From Nocardiopsis sp. CNT312 (GTDB lineage Bacteria; Actinomycetota; Actinomycetes; Streptosporangiales; Streptosporangiaceae), in contig NZ_KI911536.1 of NCBI RefSeq assembly GCF_000515115.1, positions 339,133 to 403,132 of the forward strand: a DNA stretch of 64,000 nucleotides. Reading direction: 5' to 3'. The position numbers were made by a program, and so were the translations under genes. This document shows, piece after piece, positions 1-7,386 of the stretch. Below the pieces are notes generated by a model. It was not told where the DNA came from and did not search any database. It saw only the letters and a list, made by a program, of their open reading frames with translations. How positions within the stretch are numbered: the stretch's first letter is position 1; each line of letters begins with the position of its first letter.

Positions 1-620
1 GCGAGGACGCGGCGGCTGTCGTCGGAGGAGGGGGGCAGGTCGAGTTTGGTGAAGATGTTGTTGATGTGCTTGCTGACGGCTTTGTCAGTGATGTAGAGGC
101 GGGCGGCGATGGCGGAGTTGGAGCGGCCCTCGGCCATTTCGGCGAGGACTTCGCGTTCGCGGGGGGTGAGTTGGGCGAGGGGGCCGCTCTGGTCCTGGCG
201 GGCGAGGAGCTGGGAGATGACGGCGGGGTCCATGGCGGTGCCGCCGGCGGCGACGCGGCGGACGGCTTCGATGAACTGGCCGATGTCGAAGACGCGGTCT
301 TTGAGGAGGTAGCCGACGCCTCCGGTGGCGTCGGAGAGGAGTTCGCGGGCGTAGAGCTGTTCGACGTGTTGGGAGAGCACGAGGATGGGCAGTCCGGGGA
401 TGTGGGCGCGGGCGGCGAGGGCGGCCTGGAGGCCTTCGTCGGTGAAGGTGGGTGGGAGGCGGACGTCGACGACGGCGACGTCGGGGCGGTGCTGGGTGAG
501 GGCGGTGTGGAGTTCGGGGCCGTTGTCGACGGCGGCGACGACGGTGCAGCCGTGGGCTTGGAGGAGGCGGATCAGTCCGTCTCGGAGGAGGGCCAGGTCT
601 TCGGCGATGACAACGCGCAC
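1..620 (-). CDS. NarL/LuxR-family response regulator (C-terminus cut by window edge)
   Basis: This is the DNA-binding response regulator of a two-component system. The visible 206 residues start at a GTG and contain a receiver domain with the acidic pocket (VVIAED near the N-terminus), the phospho-acceptor Asp in a VVDVRLPP strand and the conserved Lys in GYLLKDRV. A LuxR-type HTH follows (LTPREREVLAEMAEGRSN, then SNSAIAARL). Its start overlaps the end of the upstream kinase gene by 49 nt, so the two are almost certainly co-transcribed and translationally coupled. The MPP/LPPT-F/Y-EG sequence after the Asp closely resembles the regulator at 49135-49818. The last residues lie outside the window. 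Confidence 0.93.
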   Translation of the reverse strand, partial: MRVVIAEDLALLRDGLIRLLQAHGCTVVAAVDNGPELHTALTQHRPDVAVVDVRLPPTFTDEGLQAALAARAHIPGLPILVLSQHVEQLYARELLSDATGGVGYLLKDRVFDIGQFIEAVRRVAAGGTAMDPAVISQLLARQDQSGPLAQLTPREREVLAEMAEGRSNSAIAARLYITDKAVSKHINNIFTKLDLPPSSDDSRRVL

Positions 621-1837
621 GGGATCTCCAGGGTCACGATGGTGGGGCCGCCCGGGGGGCTGGTGAGGTTCATCGTGCCATCGAAGGCGTCAAGGCGGCG
701 TGTGATGCCGGTCAGGCCGCTGCCGGGGGCGGGGGCGGCGTTTCCGGTGCCGTTGTCTGTGACGGTGATGACGAGGCGGCCTTGTCCGTGGTTGATGCGG
801 ATCCAGGCGTGGGTGGCGTGGCTGTGTTTGGCGGTGTTGGTGAGGAGTTCGGCGATGGCGAAGTAGGCGGCGGACTCGACGGGGTCGGCGGGGCGGCCTT
901 TGAGGTCGGCGGTGGTGTGGACGGTGAGGGGGTGGGTGAGGGCTAGGGCGTGGACGGCGCCTTGGAGGCCGCGTTCGACGAGGACGGGTGGGTGGATGCC
1001 GCGGACGAGGTCGCGGAGTTCGGTAAGGGCGTGGCGGGTGGTTTCGCGTGCTTCGGTGAGCATGGTGCGGGCGGTATCGGGGTCGTGGGTGATGATCTGT
1101 TCGGCCATGCCGAGGGTCATGCCGAGGGCGACGAGGCGGGCTTGGGCGCCGTCGTGGAGGTCGCGTTCGATGCGGCGGATTTCGGAGGCCTGGGTGTCGA
1201 TGGTGTTGGCGCGGCTGGTGGCGAGGTGGGCGACGCGTGCGGTGAGGCGGGCTTTTTCGCTGGGGATGAGGAGGAGGCGGTTGAAGGCGAGGTAGGTGTT
1301 GAGGGCTTTGGGGGTGGTGTAGAGGCCGAGGGTGGTGAGGAGGAGGCCGGTGGTGAGGGATAGGAGGTGCTCTGTGGTGGTGGTGGGGGTGTAGAAGCCG
1401 TAGAGGGGGACGGTGGTGAAGGTGAGGAGGGTCTGGTAGGTGCCGTGGATGAGGAGGGTGCAGGGGAGGGCGATGAGGAGGAGGTTGGGGAGGGCGGAGA
1501 TCTGCCAGAGGATGTCTCTCCAGGTGGTGGTGTCGGTGATGAGGGCGTTGGCGCGGCGGATGATGCTGCCTGCGGGTAGGGGGCGGTAGGCGGAGGGGAT
1601 GGGGCCTTGGGGGTGGAGGTGGCCGAGGGTGCGGCGTTGGGAGTCGGCGAGGGCGCGCAGGAGGGTGGCGGTGAGGATGACGAAGGGGAGTCCGATCCAG
1701 ATGAGGGTGAGGAGGGCGGAGAGGAGGACGAGGGGGGTGAGGATGAGGGCTGCGGTGTTCTGGGAGAGGAGGAGGAAGAGGTAGGCGGGGGTGGTGAGTG
1801 GGCCGGGGCGGTGGTGGGTGCGGTGTGTGGTGTTCAT
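572..1837 (-). CDS. Sensor histidine kinase (HisKA_3 / NarX-type)
   Basis: Membrane sensor kinase of about 421 residues. The N-terminal half carries four to five hydrophobic segments and a proline-rich loop between the first pair. A HisKA_3 dimerisation helix follows, with the phospho-acceptor His in ERDLHDGAQARL, then a HATPase_c domain (N box ELLTNTAKHSHA, G1 box VTDNGTGN, G2 box SGLTGI). The open frame extends further upstream, but that part is low-complexity Pro/His/Thr typical of a non-coding GC-rich frame. I chose the ATG before NTTHRTHH. An ATG at 1909 is the alternative, and neither has a strong ribosome site. Partner of the overlapping regulator 1-620. Confidence 0.9.
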   Translation of the reverse strand: MNTTHRTHHRPGPLTTPAYLFLLLSQNTAALILTPLVLLSALLTLIWIGLPFVILTATLLRALADSQRRTLGHLHPQGPIPSAYRPLPAGSIIRRANALITDTTTWRDILWQISALPNLLLIALPCTLLIHGTYQTLLTFTTVPLYGFYTPTTTTEHLLSLTTGLLLTTLGLYTTPKALNTYLAFNRLLLIPSEKARLTARVAHLATSRANTIDTQASEIRRIERDLHDGAQARLVALGMTLGMAEQIITHDPDTARTMLTEARETTRHALTELRDLVRGIHPPVLVERGLQGAVHALALTHPLTVHTTADLKGRPADPVESAAYFAIAELLTNTAKHSHATHAWIRINHGQGRLVITVTDNGTGNAAPAPGSGLTGITRRLDAFDGTMNLTSPPGGPTIVTLEIPCALSSPKTWPSSETD

Positions 1838-2057
1838 GGCGGGCTTCGGTGTGGGTCCCCGAAGGTGGGTGCCCTCTCCTGGGTGGGTGCGGGTGGGTGT
1901 GGTGTCCATTGTGGCGTGTGGGTGGGGGTGGGGTGGTGGAGGTTTTGCTGGTTGTTTGGTGGGTTGTGGTGGTTTCTTGGTGTGGCTGGGACGGTTTTCG
2001 GGGTGGTGTGCGGGTGGCGATTTCCCGTGTTCGGTCGGGACCTGTGATGATCGGTGT

Positions 2058-2489
2058 GTGTGGCGAGAACTGATCCTGCAGATGTATCCGGAGGCCGATC
2101 TGAGTGATCCGGCTGATGAGGTGGCTCTTGCCGAGGCGGAGAAGCGGTTGATGCTGCCTTTGCCGTTCGAGTTGGCGTCGTTGTTGCGTGAGACGGACGG
2201 GGTCACCAACGAGTACGGGGATGCGGTGGTGTGGAGTGTGCGGCGTCTGGTGGAGGACAATCTGGCGATGCGTGTGGAGCCGGACTATCTGGAGCTGTAC
2301 GCGCCCTTCGACGAGATGATCTTCTTCGGGGATTCGGATATGGGGCCGCAGTTCGCGTACGTGCACACGGACTATGGTCCGGGGATCGTGGTGTGGGACC
2401 ATGAGACGGATCGGCGGCGGCTGGTGGTGGTGTCGTTGCGTGACTACCTGGCTCGGTGCTTCATCCAGGGGAATGCGTGGTTTCGGTGA
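2058..2489 (+). CDS. SMI1/KNR4 (SUKH) family protein
   Basis: A 143-residue single-domain SUKH protein. The family signature is clear: MWRELI then YPEADLSDPA, an acidic/hydrophobic helix with AEKRL, then LPFELASLLRETDGV and a terminal strand with hydrophobic/aromatic residues (FGDSDMGPQFAYVH, VWDHETD). In other bacteria SUKH proteins are often immunity proteins or bind partners in toxin systems, but many stand alone as here. No toxin gene is adjacent. The GTG start was chosen because family members begin with the W-R-E-L motif; an ATG nine codons downstream (2082) is possible. Function is otherwise unknown. Confidence 0.8.
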   Translation: MWRELILQMYPEADLSDPADEVALAEAEKRLMLPLPFELASLLRETDGVTNEYGDAVVWSVRRLVEDNLAMRVEPDYLELYAPFDEMIFFGDSDMGPQFAYVHTDYGPGIVVWDHETDRRRLVVVSLRDYLARCFIQGNAWFR

Positions 2490-2597
2490 GGGTGCGATCT
2501 TGGTAGGGGTTTGACCAGCTGTTTCGTGCTATTTTTCGGGTGCTGGGTGGTGTTGTGGCCCCTGGCGTCTCCCCGAGATCGTAGTGAGAGTAGGACC

Positions 2598-3266
2598 ATG
2601 TCGGAGCAGTCCACGCCCGCGCAGGTAGCCGCCGTCGTCCAGGGCCGGGAGGTGGCGGACTACCCGGTGCTGGCGCCTGAGGCGGCGCGTGGCCGGGTGC
2701 GGGCGATCACGGCGCGGGGCGAGGAGGTACTGCACCGGCGGGGTGTGGACGTGCCCGATGAGATGCTGGGCGGGGCGGAGCTGGCTCGGCTGATCGACGA
2801 CATGTTCCGGACGATGTATGCCGCCGAGGGTGTGGGGTTGGCGGGGAGCCAGGTCGGGGTGGGGTGGCGGTTGTTCGTCTATGACTGCCCTGATGATGAC
2901 GGTGTGCGGCATGTGGGGCATGTGGTCAATCCGGTGCTGGAGGCGCGCGACCCCGACGACGCGGTGGTGGTGGAGAACGAGGGGTGCCTGTCGGTGCCGG
3001 GGCCGCATGCGGAGTTGGGGCGGGCCGAGCATGCCACGGTGCGGGGTGTGGACCGTGACGGCGGGCCGGTGGTGGTGTCGGGTAGCGGGTACTTCGCGCG
3101 GTGTCTTCAGCATGAGACGGACCACACGCTGGGCAAGTTGTATGTGGACCGGTTGTCGGCGCGTGAGCGCAAGCGGGTGCTGAAGAAGATGAACGAGATG
3201 TCGGAGGGTGTGTTCGAGCGGCGGCGGGTGCGGGCGAAGGAGTTGGAGGAGGAGCTGCCGGGCTGA
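2598..3266 (+). CDS. def: Peptide deformylase
   Basis: Metalloenzyme that removes the N-formyl group from nascent proteins. The 222-residue protein has all three family motifs: motif 1 GVGLAGSQ (78-85), motif 2 EGCLS (128-132, metal-binding Cys) and motif 3 QHETDH (171-176, two metal His and catalytic Glu). Motif 1 is normally GxGxAAxQ; here the second Ala is Gly. The N-terminal about 40 residues precede the catalytic domain, as in several actinobacterial paralogues. The reading frame opens further upstream, but the ATG at 2598 begins the conserved protein. A strong hairpin follows the stop. Confidence 0.95.
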   Translation: MSEQSTPAQVAAVVQGREVADYPVLAPEAARGRVRAITARGEEVLHRRGVDVPDEMLGGAELARLIDDMFRTMYAAEGVGLAGSQVGVGWRLFVYDCPDDDGVRHVGHVVNPVLEARDPDDAVVVENEGCLSVPGPHAELGRAEHATVRGVDRDGGPVVVSGSGYFARCLQHETDHTLGKLYVDRLSARERKRVLKKMNEMSEGVFERRRVRAKELEEELPG

Positions 3267-3282
3267 GGGCCGTATGCGGTGG

Positions 3283-3314
3283 GGGGGCGTGCCCGGGATG
3301 TCGGGCACGCCCCC
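3283..3314 (+). terminator. Intrinsic terminator after peptide deformylase
   Basis: A perfect 13-bp inverted repeat (GGGGGCGTGCCCG, loop GGATGT, CGGGCACGCCCCC) begins 16 nt after the deformylase stop codon and is followed by TTC. It has the form of a GC-rich actinobacterial terminator without a long U tract. Confidence 0.75.
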
Positions 3315-3716
3315 TTCGTGGTGTGTGGGGTCAGATCTGGCCGCGGGGGAGGGTGGCGCAGTGTTCGTTGCTCTCGGGGTCGTGTGTGAGGGGCTGGCCG
3401 GTGCCGTCGGTGCGGTGGTGGTCTTGGCCCGGGTGTGCTCTGAGGGTGGTGAGGCGTTCGGCTCGGTGGTCTTGGGTTCGGGGATGCGCGGGAACAGGAG
3501 GGCGGTGCCTCTGGGGCCGCAGGAGGACCTGGGGGGCGTTGTGGGCGGGGGTATCGCCTCGGAGCTTCGGGGCGGGTGCAAGGTATTTGTTTTTGGTGCT
3601 TTTGCCGTGCGCTATGGGTCCGATTTCGTAGTTCTAAGAGGGCCATTGTGGTGATGTGGTCTGATGTGTGGCCCGGTGGTGGTGCGGGTGGGGTCAGCTC
3701 CTGCCGCGGCGGGCGG
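3315..3716. other. Intergenic stretch without a recognisable gene
   Basis: About 400 nt between the deformylase terminator and the rnhA promoter. Open frames here on both strands have low-complexity, arginine- or proline-rich translations typical of non-coding frames in GC-rich DNA, and none shows a recognisable motif. A slightly AT-richer patch lies at about 3580-3660, close to rnhA. Confidence 0.5.
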
Positions 3717-3729
3717 TAGATTGCCCGGC

Positions 3730-4206
3730 ATGGACAACGGGGACGGCGGAGCCGCGGCGGACGCGGCGCAGCGGGTGATCGTGTACACCGACGGGGCGTG
3801 CAGTGGCAACCCCGGCCCGGGAGGGTGGGGTGTGTGGCTGCGCTATGGCGAGCACGAGAAGGAGCTGTACGGCGGTGAGGAGCGTACGACCAACAACCGG
3901 ATGGAGCTGATGGCGGCGATCCGGGCGCTGGAGAGCCTGAGTCGGCCGGTGCCGGTGCTGGTGCATACCGATTCGTCGTATGTGCGCAACGGGATCACGT
4001 CGTGGATGGCGAACTGGAAGCGGCGCGGGTGGCGCACGGCGGACAAGAAACCGGTGAAGAACGTGGACCTGTGGCAGCGTCTGGAGGAGGCGGCCTCGCG
4101 GCACGAGGTGGAGTGGCGGTGGGTGCGCGGCCACAGCGGTGACGCGGGCAACGAGCGGGCCGACGGGTTGGCGCGGCGGGGCCGGGACGAGGCGTCGGGG
4201 CGGTAG
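3730..4206 (+). CDS. rnhA: Ribonuclease HI
   Basis: Endonuclease cutting the RNA strand of RNA-DNA hybrids. The 158-residue protein carries the complete DEDD active site: Asp21 in [16 protein letters not shown], Glu59 in NNRMEL, Asp81 in HTDSSYV and Asp145 in NERAD, plus the loop His135 in VRGHSGD. The length is typical of bacterial RNase HI. The ATG at 3730 is preceded by TAGATT and 7 nt, a -10-like hexamer placed so that transcription could begin at or next to the start codon (leaderless mRNA). The frame stays open upstream, but nothing conserved precedes the ATG. Confidence 0.95.
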   Translation: MDNGDGGAAADAAQRVIVYTDGACSGNPGPGGWGVWLRYGEHEKELYGGEERTTNNRMELMAAIRALESLSRPVPVLVHTDSSYVRNGITSWMANWKRRGWRTADKKPVKNVDLWQRLEEAASRHEVEWRWVRGHSGDAGNERADGLARRGRDEASGR

Positions 4207-4308
4207 GCGGGGTGTTTCGGGCGCATCGCGCCGTTCCTGTTCCGGGGTGTGTTCGGCGGGTGGAGGGGACCGTCCGCGGGGCGGGCCCCTCGTGGGTGCG
4301 GCGGCGGT

Positions 4309-4836
4309 TCAGTACCGGGTGGCTGATGCCCGCTCGATGAGTCCGGTGGTGAACGCGGCGGTCTCGTCGGGGTTCTCCTTGGCCGTGCGGACGCGTCGAG
4401 GCCGAGTCGGGAGCTCCAGTCCTGGGAGATGACACCGACGGGCATCGTGAGAGGAGGGAGTCGAAGAACTCCTCGTGGTCCACGGCGGCGGTCATCTCGG
4501 GTAGGCCCATCGGCCGGGCCGTCAGATACAGGTGCCAGGCGACCTTGGTGTCGACGTCCCGCAGGGCGGCCCAAGGTGTCCATGGTCGGTAGTACGTCCG
4601 GGTTGGCGAGGCAGTCCACCGCTTCGGGGTGGTCGGGCGCGGTGCGTTCGTGGCCGACCGGGCTGAACTGTTTGAATCCGAGTTCGCGGGCGATGAGGTG
4701 CGTGGGAGGGCGGTCGGCCCCCGGCCGCCGATGTCGGTACTGAGTATCACGCCAGGGTCGATACGGCCTCTCGCGGATCGTGCTGCTCCAGACCGGTCTG
4801 GGGCAGCACGAGGGTGGTGCCGCTGTCGGCGGCCAT
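4309..4836 (-). pseudogene. Multiply frameshifted gene of unknown family
   Basis: A minus-strand gene is readable only by changing frame several times. It begins with ATG at 4836 (MAADSGTTLVLPQTGLEQHD, then an in-frame stop). It continues in a second frame (HLIARELGFKQFSPVGHERT, DHPEAVDCLANPDVL), a third (DVDTKVAWHLYLTARPMG, DHEEFFDSLLSR), then GVISQDWSSRLGLD, and ends as KENPDETAAFTTGLIERASA before a stop at 4309-4311. Each segment has balanced protein-like composition, unlike the Pro/Arg-rich shadow frames around it. I do not recognise the family. The intact product would have been about 175 residues. Confidence 0.55.
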
Positions 4837-4883
4837 GCACCGTCAGGACCCGGCCGGTGGCGGGGGTGTGATCGGTGGGGCGG

Positions 4884-5351
4884 TCAGGCCTGTTCGCCCT
4901 CGGGGGCCTCGGCCATGAGACGGCGGGCGCCGGTGCCGTCGGTGGCCAGGGCGTCGTTGGGGTTGGCCAGGGCGCAGGAGTTCAGGGACAGGCAGCCGCA
5001 GCCGATGCAGTCGGTGAGGTCGTCGCGGAGGCGGACGAGTTGTTCGATGCGGGTGTCGAGTTCGTCGCGCCATTGCTGGGACAGGCGTTGCCAGTCCTGG
5101 GGGGTGGGTGTGCGGTGGTCGGGGAGGGTGTCCAGGGCCTGGCGGATGCGGGCCAGGGGCAGGCCCACGCGCTGGGAGACGCGGATGAAGGAGACGCGGC
5201 GCAGGGTGTCGCGGCGGTAGCGGCGCTGGTTGCCGGTGGTGCGGCGGCTGTGGATGAGGCCTTGGCGCTCGTAGAAGTGCAGGGCCGAGACGGTGACTCC
5301 GGCGCGCCTGGCGACCTGTCCGACGGTGAGTTCCTTGGCGGTGGGTGGCAC
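4884..5351 (-). CDS. soxR: Redox-sensing MerR-family regulator SoxR
   Basis: Transcriptional activator that senses redox-cycling compounds through a [2Fe-2S] cluster. The 155-residue protein has an N-terminal MerR winged-helix domain (LTVGQVARRAGVTVSALHFYE, then GNQRRYRR), a dimerisation helix, and the SoxR-specific cluster motif with Cys115, Cys118, Cys120 and Cys126 (CIGCGCLSLNSC). Start is GTG; a TAAAAT hexamer sits 6 nt upstream, overlapping the stop codon of the preceding ABC remnant, so the mRNA may be leaderless. No soxS lies nearby, as expected for actinobacteria where SoxR acts directly on targets. A candidate target promoter is at 43684-43714. Confidence 0.93.
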   Translation of the reverse strand: MPPTAKELTVGQVARRAGVTVSALHFYERQGLIHSRRTTGNQRRYRRDTLRRVSFIRVSQRVGLPLARIRQALDTLPDHRTPTPQDWQRLSQQWRDELDTRIEQLVRLRDDLTDCIGCGCLSLNSCALANPNDALATDGTGARRLMAEAPEGEQA

Positions 5352-5360
5352 CGGTCCATT

Positions 5361-5867
5361 TTAGGTGTGGGGGCGGTGCAGGGCGTAGAGGCGGGCGTAG
5401 GCGCCGCCGCGGGTGAGGAGTTGGCGGTGGGTGCCGGTTTCGGTGACGTGTCCCTCGCGTAGGAGCAGGATGCGGTCGGCGGTGGGTGCGGGGTGGAGGG
5501 TGAGTTGGAGGAGGCCGGTGTGGGGTGGGAGGGGGTTGGGTGTGGTGGGTGGGGGGTCGGTGTGTAGGAGGAGGCAGGGCGGGGTGGGCGGGGTGGGTGG
5601 GTTGTGGTGGATGGGGGCGTGGGTGGTGAGGTGGCCGCGGGTGGGGTGGATGTGGTTGGTGAGGAGGTGGGCGAGGTGGGTGGTGGCGGTGGTGGGCAGG
5701 CCGATGAGGGCGATGTGTTCGCCGGTGTGGACGGTCAGGTCCAGGCGGGACAGGACGGTGCGCCGGTCGTGGGTGAGGGACACGTCGTGGAAGTGCACGA
5801 GCGGCCGGGGCTGGGGCCGTTCTGTGGCGGGGCTGTGGTGGAGCTTGCCACGGTGGGAGAGCCTCAC
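5361..5867 (-). pseudogene. Degenerate ABC-exporter ATPase domain remnant
   Basis: About 168 residues resembling the ends of an ABC-exporter nucleotide-binding domain. The opening strand is present (VHFHDVSLTHDRRTVLSRLD, then TGEHIALIG), but the Walker A loop reads GLPTTATTHL and lacks the ATP-binding Lys. The middle (Q loop, LSGGQ signature, Walker B) is missing and replaced by Pro/Thr-rich sequence. The end is again typical, with the H-loop region and ADRILLLREGHVTETGTHRQ. It cannot bind ATP in the normal way. It lies 9 nt upstream of soxR on the same strand. The GTG start at 5867 (GGAAG upstream) is a guess; the frame is open further. Confidence 0.6.
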
Positions 5868-6341
5868 GGGTGTCCGTTCTTCCGGTGGGTCCGTCGGTAG
5901 TGGTTGGGATGGCCTGGGCGGTGTGGTGGTTGTGTCGGGCAGGGTCTCTTTCACGGTATCGGTGGTGGGGCGGTAGGGGGCTCTGGTCGAGGTTGGCGGC
6001 CAGGTGGGTGGGGCCGTCGGCCTGCGGCCTGGGCGGGGAGGCGGGGCGGCAGGAGACGCGGACGGGGTGGGGCGCGGTCGTGTGAGAGGCGTTGGACGAT
6101 GCCGGGCTGGCCGGGGCAGCGCTTGCCCTGGGAGGGGGTGATGCACACGCGGGTGACGGTGCTGGCGGTTCCCCGGATGTGGGGCGTGGCAAGGACCATC
6201 GCAGTAGGTGGAGCGGAGTGGTCTGTGGGGCGGCTGGTGTTGGGGTGGTCTTCAGTGGAAGGAGGGTGCTGTGAACACTGTGTGAAGAGCGGTGCGCGGA
6301 TCTTGTGGTGTGTCTTGTGGGGGTGCTTGGCTTTTCGTGTT
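5868..6341. other. Intergenic stretch without a recognisable gene
   Basis: Some 470 nt separate the ABC remnant from the SDR promoter region. Open frames on both strands translate into Gly/Trp/Arg- or Pro/Arg-rich sequence with no motif I recognise. It may include the eroded 5' part of the ABC gene, but nothing can be read with confidence. Confidence 0.45.
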
Positions 6342-6357
6342 GTTCACGGTGGTGAAC
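6342..6357. promoter_or_regulatory. Palindromic operator candidate upstream of the SDR gene
   Basis: GTTCAC-GGTG-GTGAAC is a perfect 6-bp-arm inverted repeat located 37 nt before the SDR start codon, in a locally AT-richer stretch (6310-6375). Its position suits a repressor site. No regulator gene is adjacent on this side. Confidence 0.4.
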
Positions 6358-6393
6358 GGCTTTCTTCCTCGTTTCCCCTGAAGGGTGTGTCGT

Positions 6394-7179
6394 ATGTCCG
6401 AGGGAACCTCATCGGCTCTTCCCGCTTCTTTGGCCGGTCGTGTGGCGGTGGTCACTGGTGCCTCCAGCGGTTTGGGGGAGGCTGTGGCCGAGCACCTGGC
6501 GGAGTTGGGTGCACGCGTGGTGCTGATGGCGCGGCGTGTGGAGCGGTTGGAGGAGTTGGCCGACCGGATCGGTAAGGACGGCGGTTCCGCTGTGGTGGCC
6601 GCTGTCGATGTGACCGATGGCGCGGCGGTGCAGGAGGTGGCTGATCGTGTGGATGGCGAGTGCGGTGGGGCCGACTTGGTGTTCAACAACGCCGGTATCT
6701 CGGTGGCAGGGCCTTTCGAGCAGTTGGACATGGAGCAGTGCCAGCGCCAGATCGATGTGAACGTCACGGGGATGATGAACGTGATCACCGCGTTCACGGG
6801 GCAGTTGGTGAGGGCCGCGCAGGAGCGCGGGGTCGCCGATCTGGTGAACACGTCGTCGATCGCGGCGCAGAACATCTATCCGAACTTCGCTGTCTACGCG
6901 AGCAGCAAGGCCTACATCACGCACATGTCACGGCACCTGCGCGCTGAGCTGGGAGGCAAGGGTGTTCGAGTGTCGGCGGTGGAGCCGGGGATGGTGGGCA
7001 CCGAGCTGCAGAGCCATGTCACCGATGAGGGTGTGCTCCAGTGGCTGGAGGCCTCTAAGGAGACGATGGAGTGGCTGACGCCGCCGGATGTGGCGCGGAC
7101 GGTGGGGTTCTTGGCCGCGCTGCCGCCGCGGGTGAACCTGCAGCAGGTGACGATCATGCCGACCCGTCAGGCGAGTTGA
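6394..7179 (+). CDS. SDR-family NAD(P)-dependent oxidoreductase
   Basis: Classical short-chain dehydrogenase of 261 residues. Visible motifs are the Rossmann cofactor loop TGASSGLG, the NNAG strand (VFNNAGIS), the catalytic Ser in NTSSIAAQN and the YxxxK dyad in YASSKAYITH. The basic Arg after beta-2 (MARRVERLEELAD) suggests NADP preference. The segment GMVGTELQSHVTDE resembles the YdfG/clavaldehyde-dehydrogenase type. The ATG at 6394 is preceded by GAAGGG at suitable spacing; a GTG three codons upstream is less likely. Substrate unknown. Convergent with the mmpL gene, with two hairpins between. Confidence 0.92.
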   Translation: MSEGTSSALPASLAGRVAVVTGASSGLGEAVAEHLAELGARVVLMARRVERLEELADRIGKDGGSAVVAAVDVTDGAAVQEVADRVDGECGGADLVFNNAGISVAGPFEQLDMEQCQRQIDVNVTGMMNVITAFTGQLVRAAQERGVADLVNTSSIAAQNIYPNFAVYASSKAYITHMSRHLRAELGGKGVRVSAVEPGMVGTELQSHVTDEGVLQWLEASKETMEWLTPPDVARTVGFLAALPPRVNLQQVTIMPTRQAS

Positions 7180-7200
7180 GTCCGCGTTGTCCGTTGGCTT

Positions 7201-7230
7201 CGGGTCCGTCCACGTGTGTGGGCGGGCCCG
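7201..7230 (+). terminator. Terminator hairpin after the SDR gene
   Basis: Thirteen-base-pair RNA stem with two G-U pairs: CGGGTCCGTCCAC, loop GTGT, GTGGGCGGGCCCG. It begins 21 nt after the SDR stop codon. Confidence 0.6.
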
Positions 7231-7337
7231 CGGTGTGTGGCGGGTGAGGTGGTCGCCGGGGTGGTGCTGCCGGTGCGACTGGTGCGGGCGTGATGGCCGT
7301 CTGCGTCCGCAAGGGGTGGGTGGTGTTGTGGGAGTGG

Positions 7338-7373
7338 CCGGGCCCGCCGCCCCGGAGGGGGTGGCGGGCCCGG
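7338..7373. terminator. Bidirectional terminator between convergent genes
   Basis: Strong GC-rich inverted repeat (CCGGGCCCGCC plus GCCCC pairing with GGGG and GGCGGGCCCGG) placed just beyond the mmpL stop codon (7387-7389) and after the SDR gene. It could serve either direction. Confidence 0.65.
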
Positions 7374-7386
7374 GTGGTGTGGTGGG

